DNA of 64,000 nucleotides from Ostrinia nubilalis (Eukaryota > Arthropoda > Insecta > Lepidoptera > Crambidae), in the NCBI RefSeq assembly GCF_963855985.1, contig NC_087104.1, positions 2,480,001-2,544,000 on the forward strand. Direction: 5' to 3'. Position 1 is the stretch's first letter. Every line of letters starts with the position of its first letter. Under the pieces are notes generated by a model, which ran no database searches, was not told the origin of the DNA, and was given only the letters and a program-made list of their open reading frames with translations. Both the position numbers and the translations under genes were made by a program. Of this stretch, positions 1-10,515 are shown piece by piece.

Positions 1-476
1 TCAACCACTTGTTAAATGTTTTTCCATAAAATTATAATAATGTGGGACGACCTTCTTATCCAACAGAAATCGATTCTATATTTGGTATAATAGAAAATCA
101 ATAATGGTCTGATAGCAACAGCACGGAGAATCCGGAGGTTCAACGTTCGATTCACAGTAAGATCAATTTCCAAAACTTAACTTTCTTAATTAATACCAGC
201 CTTGGAGACATTGTTCGGTCGTGAAATCAGACATCAACTGTCAAACGTATAGTATAATCATTAATAAACAAAAATAGACGAAATCCACTAATTTGATCGT
301 AATAGGCCTAACCACGTTAGATAAAGTGAACATTAAATAGCCCTTTTTTGGAAAACCAATCTTGTTTGGACCGAACATTCTATTTTTATAGTAATGTATG
401 AGATTACTTTTGTAGGCATATAGGTACATTGATTTCTTCATGATGGTTAGATATATTCCGTTCTGATTAAAAGAAC
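1..476. other. AT-rich intergenic, nothing recognised
   Basis: No coding exon, RNA gene or clear repeat seen. Short open frames here are as expected by chance in AT-rich DNA. Confidence 0.5.
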
Positions 477-482
477 CGCAAT

Positions 483-680
483 ATTATAAAGCTGAAGTGT
501 TTAGTTTGCTTGAACGCCCTTATCTCCGGAACTACTAGTCCGATTTGAAAAAATATTTTCGTGTTAATTATCAAGGAAGTCTAGGTTATTATAACATCGC
601 CCTACAGAAAATAGGGTCGGAGCAGTAAAGAAATGTTGCAAAAACTATTTTCACGCTTACGAAGTCGCGGACACAGCTAG
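483..680 (+). mobile_element. Helitron-like non-autonomous element (decayed)
   Basis: It begins around an AATATTATAAAGCTGAAG motif and ends with CTAG at 677-680 followed by T, the usual 3' border of insect Helitrons. Its text (a line about 'cttgaacgc', then 'gtcggagc') recurs in the truncated copy at 40421-40638 and more weakly at 21663-21920. The 5' TC end is not clear, so the start is approximate. Confidence 0.5.
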
Positions 681-689
681 TAGGTAATA

Positions 690-1317
690 TTTAGGCAATA
701 CTAATTTAAACTTCATCTCTTTCTTTGTTGAAATAAAATAAAATAAAGACTGCTTAGTGCTTATGATCGTTTCGTAATTTAGTTTGTTAATATATTACTT
801 GTCTTCTTAGTCATAAATAAGATACTATTTTTTCTGGCACAAAGAGGTGATTAGTCTTCACATCAGTCTTTATAGCCAAAGGCGCCTGACAGGCCTCAGC
901 ATTACGATTACGCAGTAGAAAATATCAAAAGCTCACATGCGCATGCACAGCATGCATGCTCATTACCAAGCTTACACACCTAAGAACATATCATTTGCAT
1001 GTTAAGGTGTATGAGACGTGTATGAGATCGATACAATCCAATTTACTGGTACATCACGATAAAACCGCGTTTGCAATTACATCAATGGCTGATTATGTAT
1101 GATTGCGACTTTAAAGCGTTCATTAGCGATGATTTTCCGGATTTACTTTAAGCGCTGTAAATAATATGGTTATGTGTCGATAATGGGAAAATTGCTCAGA
1201 TCGTTAATAATTAAAATTTAAATGAATGCTCACAATAATGTTTGAGATAAGAATTCCTAACTTTACTAGTTAGGTATAAAACTGCGAGTGTAATATTTTG
1301 CGCACTACTACTAGTTA
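690..1317. other. Intergenic, no gene seen
   Basis: AT-rich, with a short run of nearly palindromic GCATGC-type words near 936-960. No exon or element border could be fixed. Confidence 0.4.
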
Positions 1318-1520
1318 TATGTTCCACTAGCGGCCGCCCGCGACTTCGTACGCGTGGATCCCGTTTTACACCCTTAAGGGAAGAGTTTCGTAAAATCCTT
1401 TCTTAGCGGATGCCTACGTCATAACATCTACCTGCATGCCAAATTTCAGTCCGATCCGTCCAGTGGTTTGGGCTGTGCGTTGATAGATCACTAAGTCAAT
1501 CAGTGAGTCAATCAGTTAAG
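1318..1520 (+). repeat. Interspersed repeat with GC-rich head and CAGTGAGTCA-type tail
   Basis: A GC-rich head (CCGCGACTTCGTACGCGTGG, 1338-1357) is followed by a stretch resembling 'ccgatccgtccagtggtttg' and ends in short GTCAATCAGTGAGTCA repeats (about 1492-1517). Heads and tails of this kind are common in dispersed lepidopteran repeats (established knowledge, from memory). Class not determined. Confidence 0.45.
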
Positions 1521-1524
1521 TCAC

Positions 1525-2460
1525 CTATGAGTTATATATTTATATTTAGATACCATAGGTACAGTCAGAATCACATAGTTCGTGGCACCCAAATTAGCCA
1601 AAAAATTCGCAATATGTCTCTGGTACTACTGGAATAAAGTTGTGTATTTAACTTTTTGGCCACTTTGGGTATCACGAACTATTTGACGCTGGCTGTACAT
1701 CATCAACTCAAAGACCCAAACTAATCCACCGCTGGGCCTCCCCCAAAACGCGCCACTTTACCCTATCTTTAATTTCTGATAGAACCTGTGATACCATCGT
1801 AGAAAGTGTTACTTTACTGTACGAAATCTGACAATATTTTTGTGCCCATCTTTCGTAATGAAATCGGAACTATTAAATTACTTTAGAAGGCAAATCTCCT
1901 CGTTAGTTGAGAGACCAAAAAAGAAACAACATCTATAGAGAGTCTTTACAAATACCACCGCAATAGGATCTCACCATACTCACAGTCTTTCAATGGCCAA
2001 ACATTGGAATGAGATTGGCCCATATTTGGCCAACTACAAACACAGTTGATCTGCATTCAAATATTTTTTTCCTGAACTTTGGTTTGTATTCACATCCGTG
2101 ACACTGCTCACTAGGATGTTTGTTTTATCTGTACATCAAATCGGATAAACAGGTACAAATATGACAGGTTACTACTGGTACGATGAACTTTGAAGTTCAC
2201 GTTTGTTATTTGTAATTGAAATGTAGTACCTTATGAAGCTGTAATAGATTCTATTTTGCAAAAAATGTAGAGGCATATGCTGTCGACTGTACACCAAATT
2301 ATGATGGATAAATGAATGTGGATTGTGAGTTATTTTTGTTGGTATTCGTCTTTCAGAGATATAAATTGATTTGTAAATAATTTCATGCAGATGTTGGGTC
2401 ATGTAGAGTTAATTACAAAACGTTATTTAATATTCTTGAAAACATTAAAAGGTGGAACAT
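1525..2460. other. Intergenic with a possible LINE 3' scrap
   Basis: At about 1715-1775 a segment containing CCACCGCTGGGCCTCCCCCA and GCGCCACTTTACCCTAT resembles the minus-strand 3' end of an RTE-like LINE seen again at 18590-18680. The stretch 2172-2420 is open on the minus strand for 76 codons. It shows only weak likeness to the 22.9/25.6 kb repeat pair and is probably repeat-derived. Confidence 0.35.
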
Positions 2461-2582
2461 AGAAATCAAATCAAATTATTTCATTTTTGCTAGTAGGCTC
2501 CCAAAGAGCACTTTTACACGTTTCAATTCTACCACTGATAAGCCAGTGCTGAGAAGAAGCAGCGCAAGAAAATGGATTAGTA
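2461..2582 (-). mobile_element. LINE 3' end, GATTT-tailed
   Basis: Starts with AAATCAAATCAAAT, the complement of a GATTT-repeat tail. It continues with a block (AAAGAGCACTTTTACACG, then CCAGTGCTGAGAAGAAGC) that recurs at 41511-41660 and, in the other orientation, at 19921-20060. It is the 3' end of a non-LTR retrotransposon, heavily 5' truncated. Confidence 0.55.
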
Positions 2583-2584
2583 AT

Positions 2585-3120
2585 ATTCTACGAAGTACCT
2601 TCCGTTCGTGAGTACGAAACATAGGTACATATAATATAATAATAGGTAAAAGTGTACGAGCAATATTTTTAAATTTTTTTCACATCAAATAATTCACCAA
2701 AATCAAATCTCTCTCAAATCAAACTCTTCATTCACAATAAGATCAATAAATTTAAAAAATGTACAACCCGGAATGAGAATTTTAATACCAATTCAAAAAA
2801 CCCAAAATCAATCGCTCAAATGGCAAAAGTCAAGCCAAGCACCAATTTGCCATCAGTTATCCGTTTTTGGGCAGAGATTTATGCCAAATATCGATCATTT
2901 TAGTTATTATGTGATTTTCAAAACCATCTGTGGGATGCTCGTTGCTATAATTTTGATAGTTCAAGTATTTCTGTCAAGGTCTAAGCACAATTGAGAGACT
3001 ACTAAGCAGTATAGTTTAGTATACTCGTATGTATGCTAACCAAAAATACATTGTTTCAACTATCTAAAACATTTGTAGACAAAAAAACATTGTCGATTTT
3101 CATTCGTTAAATTCAGCAAG
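2585..3120. other. Intergenic, no gene seen
   Basis: AT-rich. A 73-codon open frame at 2773-2994 has no recognisable domain, signal peptide or splice context and is taken as chance. Confidence 0.4.
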
Positions 3121-3121
3121 G

Positions 3122-3210
3122 GCGCTTCCAATCGGGCAATTTGGAAATCTTTGGGGGAGGTCTATGTTCAGTGGACATCCTGTGGCTGAAATGATGATGA
3201 TGATGATGAA
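3122..3210 (+). mobile_element. RTE-like LINE 3' fragment, ATG-repeat tail
   Basis: Last ~20 codons of the LINE frame followed by the tail GCTGAAATGATGATGATG. The 'GGGGGAGGTCTATGTTCAG' word (encoding a GEAYVQ-like end) is shared with many copies in this window. Confidence 0.75.
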
Positions 3211-3214
3211 ATTC

Positions 3215-4085
3215 AGGAAATATGTAGCAAAAGTCGTAATATAATCAATTTGGTACTGCTTTACTTATCTAAATATTTGCAGATACGAGTATATTTTTTT
3301 AAATCTGACTTCAGCTGTATTAAGAATCAATATCCTTCATTGGAGTCGCTTAAAAAATAGAAAACCTTGCTAACCCTGTAATAAAGGACAACAACATTAT
3401 TTGTCTGTTGTTATAAAACAGTGATTAAATCTATTGTACCTACCTAACTACATATTACGAGGTTTCTATCGCGTATTATAGGTATGAGTAGGTACATAAT
3501 ATTAAAATGTCTTATTGAAAAACGAAAACTTCACAAAAGATAAGGACATAATGTATCAGATTCAAATAAATCGATGTAGAATATGAACAATTAACCTTTC
3601 GTAGCTTTCGAGTTATAAAGCAATTACAAGAATAATTATGATTGATCCATTACAGAGGAGCGGCGATTCAAATAAAATCAAGTTTCAAAAGGAAACACGC
3701 AAGGCTGTGACATTTGCGGAGATGTGTTCGAATGGTGCTCTAGTTACTTAAAAGCTAAGGATTTGCTAACGAACGCAGCGTTTGTTAAAAGTTAAAAATT
3801 ATAAAAGTAGTTATTTATTTCAAACAGGGTTTTAAAAATTGCTCGTATATTAATTTTAAATCTAACATTACATTGTATATTTATTTGGGAGTGTAGTGAG
3901 AAGCAGCGGCTATGCTTTTATGAAGTTTTATTTAACACTAGGTACCGCTACTTCGACATACTAAAAAGAATCAGCCCAAGAAACTCAGTTACTACCGTCA
4001 GCCTATTTTTTTAAGGTTAACACTTCATTTTGTCATAACTATCAAAACATAACACTAGTTGATAAGTAAACTGAGACCAGCGCTG
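3215..4085. other. Intergenic with weak LINE remnants
   Basis: No exon seen. 3900-4010 contains a degraded form of the 'AGTGCTGAGAAGAATCAGCG' LINE 3'-end block. Confidence 0.35.
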
Positions 4086-4086
4086 T

Positions 4087-4199
4087 TGGATTCATAATAA
4101 TAATGTACATTATTTTATACTATCTTCTTTATATAAATTCTGATTGTGAATCTGTTTGTGGTCCTATGAGAATAAATGAAAAAAAAAAAAAAAAAAAAC
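4087..4199 (+). mobile_element. Poly(A)-tailed retroelement 3' end
   Basis: An AATAAA signal at about 4171 is followed by a pure A run of about 20 (4180-4198). This is the mark of a reverse-transcribed, polyadenylated transcript. The source element is not identified. Confidence 0.5.
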
Positions 4200-5365
4200 A
4201 TAATTGCTACATGCGCATTGGAGACATAAAAAGCTGTTTTAAGACGTTGTACTTAGACGCAAGTACGTACTTGTGAAAATCTTTTTTCCAAATTACTGCA
4301 TAAAAACCAAATAAAATCAATATAACGCCGTTAATATGATTCGCAATGATATTAAAGAACTATAGATATGTTACGTTCATAGAAATTACGATTTGAATCC
4401 GTGCCGAGCTATTCCAAATTGCACACATTGACAAATGTAACTGATAAGTGAAACAAAAGATACGAAATAGCACGCAAATGAAAGAGATAGCTATAGTTTT
4501 AACGATTCTGCACTAACTAATCTATGTCCGCAGCGCACGCATCCTTATCGCTCTAACGTCAAAACAAGATCGCTTTCTCTTTCTTAACTTGAACATGGCG
4601 CATGGCGTCTTGATTGTTTGCATAAATAATTGAAAATATAAATACTAAATAATTTTGCATAATCACATGTGGTAAGAGATCCCTTGTATTTTGTTTACTT
4701 TAGAGTCATAATTGGTACACTTTCGAAACACACACGATGGCATTTTTTATTTATTTTGGTAAGAACAGGAACTTACGGTGTGGTACGCACGCGATTGCGC
4801 ACGACGCAGGCCACACGAAGACTAAACACAAGACGTCCCAATTGGGACGTATTTGAGTATTCACAGCGCGAGCGCTTATAACATATCTGCTTTTGTTTTT
4901 ATATAATATCATTGATGATTCGTCTGTTTTTTTTTGTAACGGGAAAAAGTTTTCAAGACAAGAAAGCTTCTGTTGCAAGCTCGCTTTTTGTCCAAGTCAT
5001 TTTTGTTTAGTGCATTTTGTTTTTACGTCAAATCGCTCCGCCTATCAAGACCCACACCCATATCTCTACCACTGCGACCGCTACCATCTCCGTCATCATC
5101 TGATGTCGAACTAAATTAAATCAAAGGGTAATTAACAACAAATTACTCCATACCAAAGGTCGCAAGGAAGCGGAGGACGTTTTTTATCGTAAAGATAATA
5201 ATAAATATGTAGATGAGTTTTTAGGCTATTTTTTGTCGAATGTCAAGTGTTATAGATTGTTTTGACATTATCATGTTTGGGTATCCGTTTTTCTTGTAGG
5301 AAACCTTATAAGTAGAGTTCTTTTATAGTTTGCAAGATGACACATTTATTAGAGTAAAAACATCG
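4200..5365. other. Intergenic; contains an 18-bp perfect palindrome
   Basis: Three overlapping open frames at 4669-5114 lie on both strands without start context or domains and are probably chance. A perfect palindrome ACGTCCCAATTGGGACGT sits at 4833-4850, near a GCGCGAGCGC palindrome at 4865-4874. Confidence 0.4.
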
Positions 5366-5369
5366 GCTC

Positions 5370-5583
5370 AAAGAACTGATGGCCGTTGGGGCAGAAATGT
5401 TGTCAAGTGGCGACCACGGGCCGGAAGACGTAGTGTGGGCAGACCTCCCGCTAGGTGGACTGACAATCTGGTGAAGGTCGCGGGAAGAACCTGGATGCGG
5501 GCAGCGTAGGATCGGTCGTTGTGAAAATCTTTGGGGACCTTAGTCCAGTAATGAACATCATTTGGCTAAAACGAATGAACAAA
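5370..5583 (+). mobile_element. RTE-like LINE 3' fragment, AACG-type tail
   Basis: Encodes a broken stretch resembling RTDGRWGRN-VKWRPRAGRR, then RWTDNLVKVAG with in-frame stops, and ends in AAAACGAATGAACAA. Decayed C-terminal end of the LINE ORF with its 3' tail. Confidence 0.75.
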
Positions 5584-5713
5584 TGCCTACTACATATTAG
5601 ACAACTTATTTATAAAGGACTTTCATCAAGGACATCACTTTCAGTACGTGATTTGTATTGGACTGGGTGTTTTCTATGTATAATAAGTATGTATTTACAA
5701 AAAAAAAGTATTT

Positions 5714-5818
5714 AAGTATGTTTATATCCGTTGTCTAGAACCCATAGTACAAGCTTTGCTTAGTTTGGGACTAGAAGCGCAGTGTAAAATATCCAAGGAT
5801 ATTTATTTATTTATTTAA
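5714..5818 (+). mobile_element. SINE 3' end with ATTT-repeat tail
   Basis: CCCATAGTACAAGCTTTGCT, then TTGGGACTAGAAGCGCAGTG, ending in TATTTATTTATTTATTTA. Same 3' module as at 45490-45600 and 46579-46675, and on the minus strand at 39803-39852. The tRNA-like head is missing (5' truncation). Confidence 0.6.
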
Positions 5819-5829
5819 AAACAACATGC

Positions 5830-6135
5830 TATGCAAATATTTCAACATCATAAGACAATAAGGTTTATTTTTCTTCTGCATTTGGAACCGAATAATTAAA
5901 ACACTTCCTGATGTCCAGTATCATATCAGAGCATCAACATGTTACATCTTAATCCATCCATTGTTTTCTATTACACACGACTCATTAGTAATTTACTTGA
6001 CCTCTGAGTATGACCTTAATTCATTCATTATTCAAACATTATGTACTGTATTATTTTAGTAATTTTCTTACTTATTTCTTTTACTTACTTAACTAGGTAC
6101 CTATGTACAGCTACAGACACACTGTGTTGTTGGGA
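5830..6135. other. Intergenic, no gene seen
   Basis: AT-rich; no exon, RNA or repeat border recognised. Confidence 0.4.
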
Positions 6136-6137
6136 AA

Positions 6138-6344
6138 TCCTACTAATATTGTAAGTGCGAAAGTTTGTATGGATGTCTGGAAGTTAACATGTTTGTTACT
6201 CTTTCAAGCAAAAACTACTGAACGGATTTTGATGAAACTTTACAGTATTATTGTTTATTAATCAAAAAAACCTACTAAGCTATAATTTATGACGATCTGT
6301 GACAAACTAAATTTCACGCGGGTGAAGCCGCAGGCAAAAGCTAG
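6138..6344 (+). mobile_element. Full-length Helitron-like element (207 bp)
   Basis: Starts A|TCCTACTAATATTGTAAGTG and ends GGCAAAAGCTAG|T. The 5' TC, the 3' CTAG and insertion between A and T match Helitron borders. A GC-rich subterminal segment (CGCGGGTGAAGCCGC) just before the 3' end can pair imperfectly, as the Helitron 3' hairpin does. It carries no coding sequence. Confidence 0.75.
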
Positions 6345-6546
6345 TTGTACTTAATACAAATTTGTAAGATGATAATAATATAGCATAAAGCTTGTGTGTA
6401 GCTGTCAAAACAATGTAATTGATAACTCGTGTATTGTCAATAAGGACTCCAATTTATTATTCAAGAACAGAATATCTAAAGGGTATTAGATATCTCCTTA
6501 AATCAGGCAGTTTCTGGTTCGAATCTCATAATATTAGTAGTGAAGT

Positions 6547-6798
6547 AAAGCTGTGGCAGTGGTCGGGGCACATAGCTCGTAGCTCTGATGGCCGCTGGGG
6601 CAGAAAAGTTCTCGAGTGGTGACAACGAGCTGGTAGACGTAATGTGGGCAGGCCTCCCAAAGTGGACCGACGATCTGGTAAAGGTCGCAGGAGGTGCCTG
6701 GATGCGAGCGGTTCAGGACCGGTCTTTTTGGAAAACCTTAGGGGAGGCCTTTGTCCAGCAGTGGACGTCTTTCGACTGAAATGAACGAACGAACGAAG
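6547..6798 (+). mobile_element. RTE-like LINE 3' fragment, AACG-repeat tail
   Basis: Reads as the C-terminus of the LINE ORF (WQWSGHIARSSDGRWGRKVLEW, then after a frameshift WAGLPKWTDDLVKVAGG and QQWTSFD) and ends ATGAACGAACGAACGAA. An early TGA after VLEW and a frame change show that it is dead. Confidence 0.8.
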
Positions 6799-6811
6799 TA
6801 CAGCTGTTTAT

Positions 6812-6960
6812 CTCCATGGTCTAGTGGACTCTCACGATCCGGGGTTCGATTTCCAAAGGGGTCAAAGATTTTTGCAGTTTAATGGGACTTTGCAGACTTG
6901 AATTTATTTGATGAATACTGAATGAATAAAATAAGCACGCTCATACTTCACACTATTGGG
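6812..6960 (+). mobile_element. tRNA-derived SINE
   Basis: Box A-like CCATGGTCTAGTGGA (6816-6830) and box B-like GGGGTTCGATTTCC (6841-6854) lie at tRNA spacing. A non-tRNA body follows. It lacks intact acceptor-stem pairing, so it is not a functional tRNA gene. Confidence 0.55.
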
Positions 6961-6964
6961 CCAT

Positions 6965-7585
6965 GTCAGACACCTATAGAGAAATATCAAAATGTACTTA
7001 TTTAATGGACCACCATAACCAGATTTCTGACTTTAAAGATCTCTAAGAAGAAAACTTCTTCTAAAAACAGAAGAACACTTGCACCAATAACAATAACTAA
7101 CGAAACCCATACAAAATGTCAATTGCAATTTTGTATTATTACAAGTTAATTCACTTTTGACATTTGCAATATGTTAAGTAACATAATCTACACATCACCC
7201 ATCAAATTTCATGCTATCCTGCTCTCACCTACTGCTGAAAATAGTTCCTTCTCAGTCTCGCAGTGATAAAATCGAGAAATTGAAAGTTATACGAGGAGCG
7301 TATATCATCGCACATAGATTTAATGTTAGTAATTTTCGATTTACATCTAAAGTTGGGCCTATCTAAATTGATCATTGATTAGAATTATGCAGTTAGATCT
7401 TAAGCCGTTTTAACCAATAAATATTTGCAAGTTTGTAAGCACTTAAAGAAGGAGTGATCAAAATTATTGCATCGTCAGGATATCTGATCAAAGGATCAGG
7501 TATTACGATGAAAGCATCGTGTGTGTTGAATCTAATAAGGTCTAATTTCAGATGTCAGACATAATGAAACACCATAGGCGTCTGA
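6965..7585. other. Intergenic, no gene seen
   Basis: AT-rich, with a few short direct repeats (GGATATCTGATCAAAGGATCAG near 7478). Nothing else supported. Confidence 0.4.
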
Positions 7586-7599
7586 CATGGCTCATCAGA

Positions 7600-7745
7600 C
7601 TGAAACACTTACTGAACAGGAACTTACAGGGCAGATATGTACCATCCTAGACTGCATCCCACTTAACTTCAGGTGCGATTGTGGTCAAATAATTGCCTTG
7701 TCATGCAATAAAAAAAAACACGATGGGCGTCTCCTCCAACATTTT
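7600..7745 (+). mobile_element. CR1/Jockey-group LINE 3' end
   Basis: Same module as the better copy at 49142-49320: the words CTTACAGGGCAGATATGTAC, TAGACTGCATCCCACTTAAC and CAGGTGCGATTGTGGTCAAA in order, then a run of A. Only the last codons of the ORF and the 3'UTR remain. Confidence 0.6.
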
Positions 7746-8047
7746 TATTTGTTTTTGGAAAATAGTTCTGGTTCATCCAGCTGAAATCTGATATTTTAAT
7801 TAGTGTCCCAACCAACTGGATTATATTTCCTAGAGTCTAGACCTCTCAGGAGAGTCTAATCTTTATTAATGGCTAAGTTCATGACTAAAAAAAAACAACC
7901 AAAGTCGCAGACAAAGGCTAGTCTATACATTTATGTAAATTGTAACCGCAGAAGAGGACCGAACTCATCCATCACTCCAAAATGCACTTATACTTACATA
8001 CAAATATTACAGACCCAAATGAAAATTAAATTTTAATGTCACAAGTG

Positions 8048-8570
8048 TTAGTAGTGAGCGACCAAAGTTTTGGTTTCGGCCGAAAAGGTTACTTATTTCT
8101 ATTTTTGTGGTATCGGCCGAAAAAATTTTCTATCTTCGGCGAAAATCCACTTCATCATTAGGTATTTTCAGCCTGTCTCAGTCCACTCTACAAAAAGGAC
8201 TCTTAAAAACTCATAAAAAACTCGTAAAACTCATTTATTTTTGCAAATAGGCTTTTAAAAAAGCACTTTTACTCTACAACTTACGCCATTGAAACCAAGC
8301 CTTATTCTCTCTCTCTCTGTTATCTACAGGTAATAATTACAAATACTTTATTCAATGGTTAGCAAAGATGGTAACTATTAGTGACAATTTTCTTGTCGTG
8401 TGTGTAAAATATCAATTTCGTTCTATTTCTCTAAATAAAAACAACGTTAACAAATACATAATTCTTTATTTATTAGAGATGTCACATGTAAAATAATTCC
8501 GGCTGAAAACAAAAGACTACCCAAAAATTTGATTACGGTTTCGGTATCGTCATTTCGGTTTTGTTTTTCT
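8048..8570. mobile_element. Possible DNA transposon remnant with TTTCGGCCGAAA motifs
   Basis: Starts near GTTAGTAGTGAGCGACCAAA. Near the left side are TTTCGGCCGAAA, ATCGGCCGAAA and TTCGGCGAAA. Near the right side are TTCCGGCTGAAA, GTTTCGGTATCG and ATTTCGGTTTTG. A cluster of one palindromic motif at both sides resembles subterminal transposase-binding repeats. No target duplication could be fixed. The middle holds a LINE 3'-end scrap (8190-8285). Confidence 0.4.
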
Positions 8571-8619
8571 TATCACAATGGAGTCAGCGTGCGAGTGACG
8601 TAACATGCTGTACACGCTC

Positions 8620-9935
8620 GCATTAGTGACCCACATCGAGTCGTCTGGCAAGTCAGCTGGGGGCAGGGAAGAGAAACCTTTTGTTGTCACTTTTACTTTT
8701 TATCATTAGTAGTTCCTGACTGTAGTAAAGATTAAAATTAAATATTTAAAAATGTATTCTCGAAGTATATTTTTTACAGAAAATGCTTTCAATTCGATTA
8801 TGACAGTTTGAAGCTGATTCAGTGTTAGTTTAAAAAGAATATTCCAAATTAGATTAGCTAGCTAGACAGAAGGCGGCGAGACGTTGACTCATCTAGAGAG
8901 TCCCCCACGCACGACCTACTGTTCGTCCTCATGACAGTAAATAGTCATGTTTTAGGCATTGAAAGATTTATTTTTAAAGAACTGCGACTGAAAATTAGAG
9001 TCAGCCACAAACTTGTTTTGTAATCAAAGATTTATTTATTTTCACCAAATTATACTATCTTTACAGGTCATAATAGTAAGTATCTAAAAAATGTTGGGCA
9101 GCCCATTGTGTAAAAGGTCAGAGTCTGAGCGATGCGTGCAAGGTGCGCCCGCGCTCCCAACCAGTTCATAGACTTAGTCTTTTAGTATGTAGATGGTCTG
9201 ATATGCCTATGGTTTAGAAACGAGACAAAAAAGTAGAGTAGGATCACCCCTACTCTTCACGTGGATGACGTGTCGATAAAAGGCGACTAAGGGATATACT
9301 CGTGTATGTGGACTACTAGCGACTCTGGTCTGGGCCCAGCGCAGGTAGTTTAGGCCAAACCCTCCATTTGTATCTGCTATACAAGAGCGTAGAGATCTTG
9401 CAGATCATGTTGACCTGCTGATGATAGAGATTAAATTCTGATTGGTTAATTAAAGTAACAGTAAACAATAAAAGACAAAGATAGAAAGCAGGCCAAAGGC
9501 TGTTTGATCATATAGGAAAGCCCATTGGTCAAGGTTGCCTTGCAATAACTGGCGATGGATTAAAAGTCCCTAAACATTTTTAAACTATAGCTATCTAATC
9601 TACTTTAGAATTAGTTTAAAAATAGGTGTACTCGTACATATTTTAGAACACAGAACATATTCCTTGGAAGCTTTTTAGCTAATACAACTTTTAAAACTTA
9701 GTTGCAAATAGCTCCATCTGCTGTGATCTTTCGAAATTACCAGAAAGGCTTCGATCGGATTGAAGGCAACGTGCGAGTTTTCAGCAAAAGTCATAGTTTG
9801 CAGCTAGGTGGCGCTACAATGATGCTTTTAAAAGAGCTTTTTGTAAAGCTCCATCTTTAGGGTTTGATTAGAACTACTAAAGCATAAATTTATCATAAAA
9901 TTTCACCTTTATTAATACAGTATAAGCTTTTAATC
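8620..9935. other. Intergenic, no gene seen
   Basis: Mixed composition, no coding frame of note, no recognised repeat border. Confidence 0.4.
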
Positions 9936-9938
9936 TAT

Positions 9939-9983
9939 TGTGATTTTTTGTTTGAGCAGAGACTGCTCAAACAAAAAATCACA
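9939..9983. repeat. Perfect 21-bp hairpin, 3-nt loop
   Basis: Left arm 9939-9959 (TGTGATTTTTTGTTTGAGCA plus G), loop AGA, and the exact reverse complement at 9963-9983. Might be the fused ends of a small TIR element or a structured RNA arm; no flanking duplication seen. Confidence 0.8.
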
Positions 9984-10180
9984 GTCATTTATAAAATACT
10001 ATTTTATAGCGCATATAACTATGGGACAATCTCCTGTAGATTCCTAACTAACCTGTACCTTTAAGTATGTCTATGTGCATCCCACAACAATGAGCCCCAC
10101 AGTTATCCCAGGGTAGTGTTTTTTCCCAGTTTTCCGCAGTGGTATCTTCCGCAAGACGCACCTGTTGGGGAAGTTGCAGT

Positions 10181-10515
10181 AAGTTATGTGAAACTTTGTC
10201 GCGGAAGTCTAATGTCCGTTTTCACCGTCAATCCCTAATTTTTAAGTGACCCCTATGAAAACAAAATTTCTGTTATGTGTTACTGTTATCTGTTTATGTT
10301 ATCTGTTGTATGATACGGCCGGATACTCACGACACCCCCTCTCGGGCGATCACGGCACGCCGCAGAGGTTTTAGTGGGTATACCCCGTCCTTTTCAGGAC
10401 GGAGCAGCGCCCTTTTTAGGGCGCCGGGAGTCCCACACATCACCCTATCTCCCGGCAGTGATGACGATGCGAAAAGCATTTCCTCCGCGACAAAATAAAA
10501 AGTTATGTGAAACTT
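10181..10515 (+). mobile_element. Recent retroelement insertion with 16-bp target-site duplication
   Basis: AAGTTATGTGAAACTT occurs at 10181-10196 and again at 10500-10515, bracketing 303 bp (10197-10499). The insert ends in an A-rich tail (ACAAAATAAAA). Its 3' third is GC-rich and holds stem-loops: CCGTCC/GGACGG, GCGCCC/GGGCGC and CGGGAG/CTCCCG. The long perfect duplication and A-rich tail fit target-primed reverse transcription. No RNA polymerase III boxes were seen, so it is probably a truncated LINE 3' end rather than a tRNA SINE. Confidence 0.75.

Noticed and set aside
1328..1360. NotI-like GCGGCCGC and BamHI-like GGATCC close together, suggesting vector sequence
   Set aside because: The surrounding words (CCGCGACTTCGTACGCGTGG) look like a genomic dispersed repeat rather than a known polylinker, and no vector backbone is present.
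4669..5114. Overlapping + and - frames with gene-like lengths
   Set aside because: No domain, no splice signals, opposite-strand frames equally open; composition effect of a GC-richer patch.
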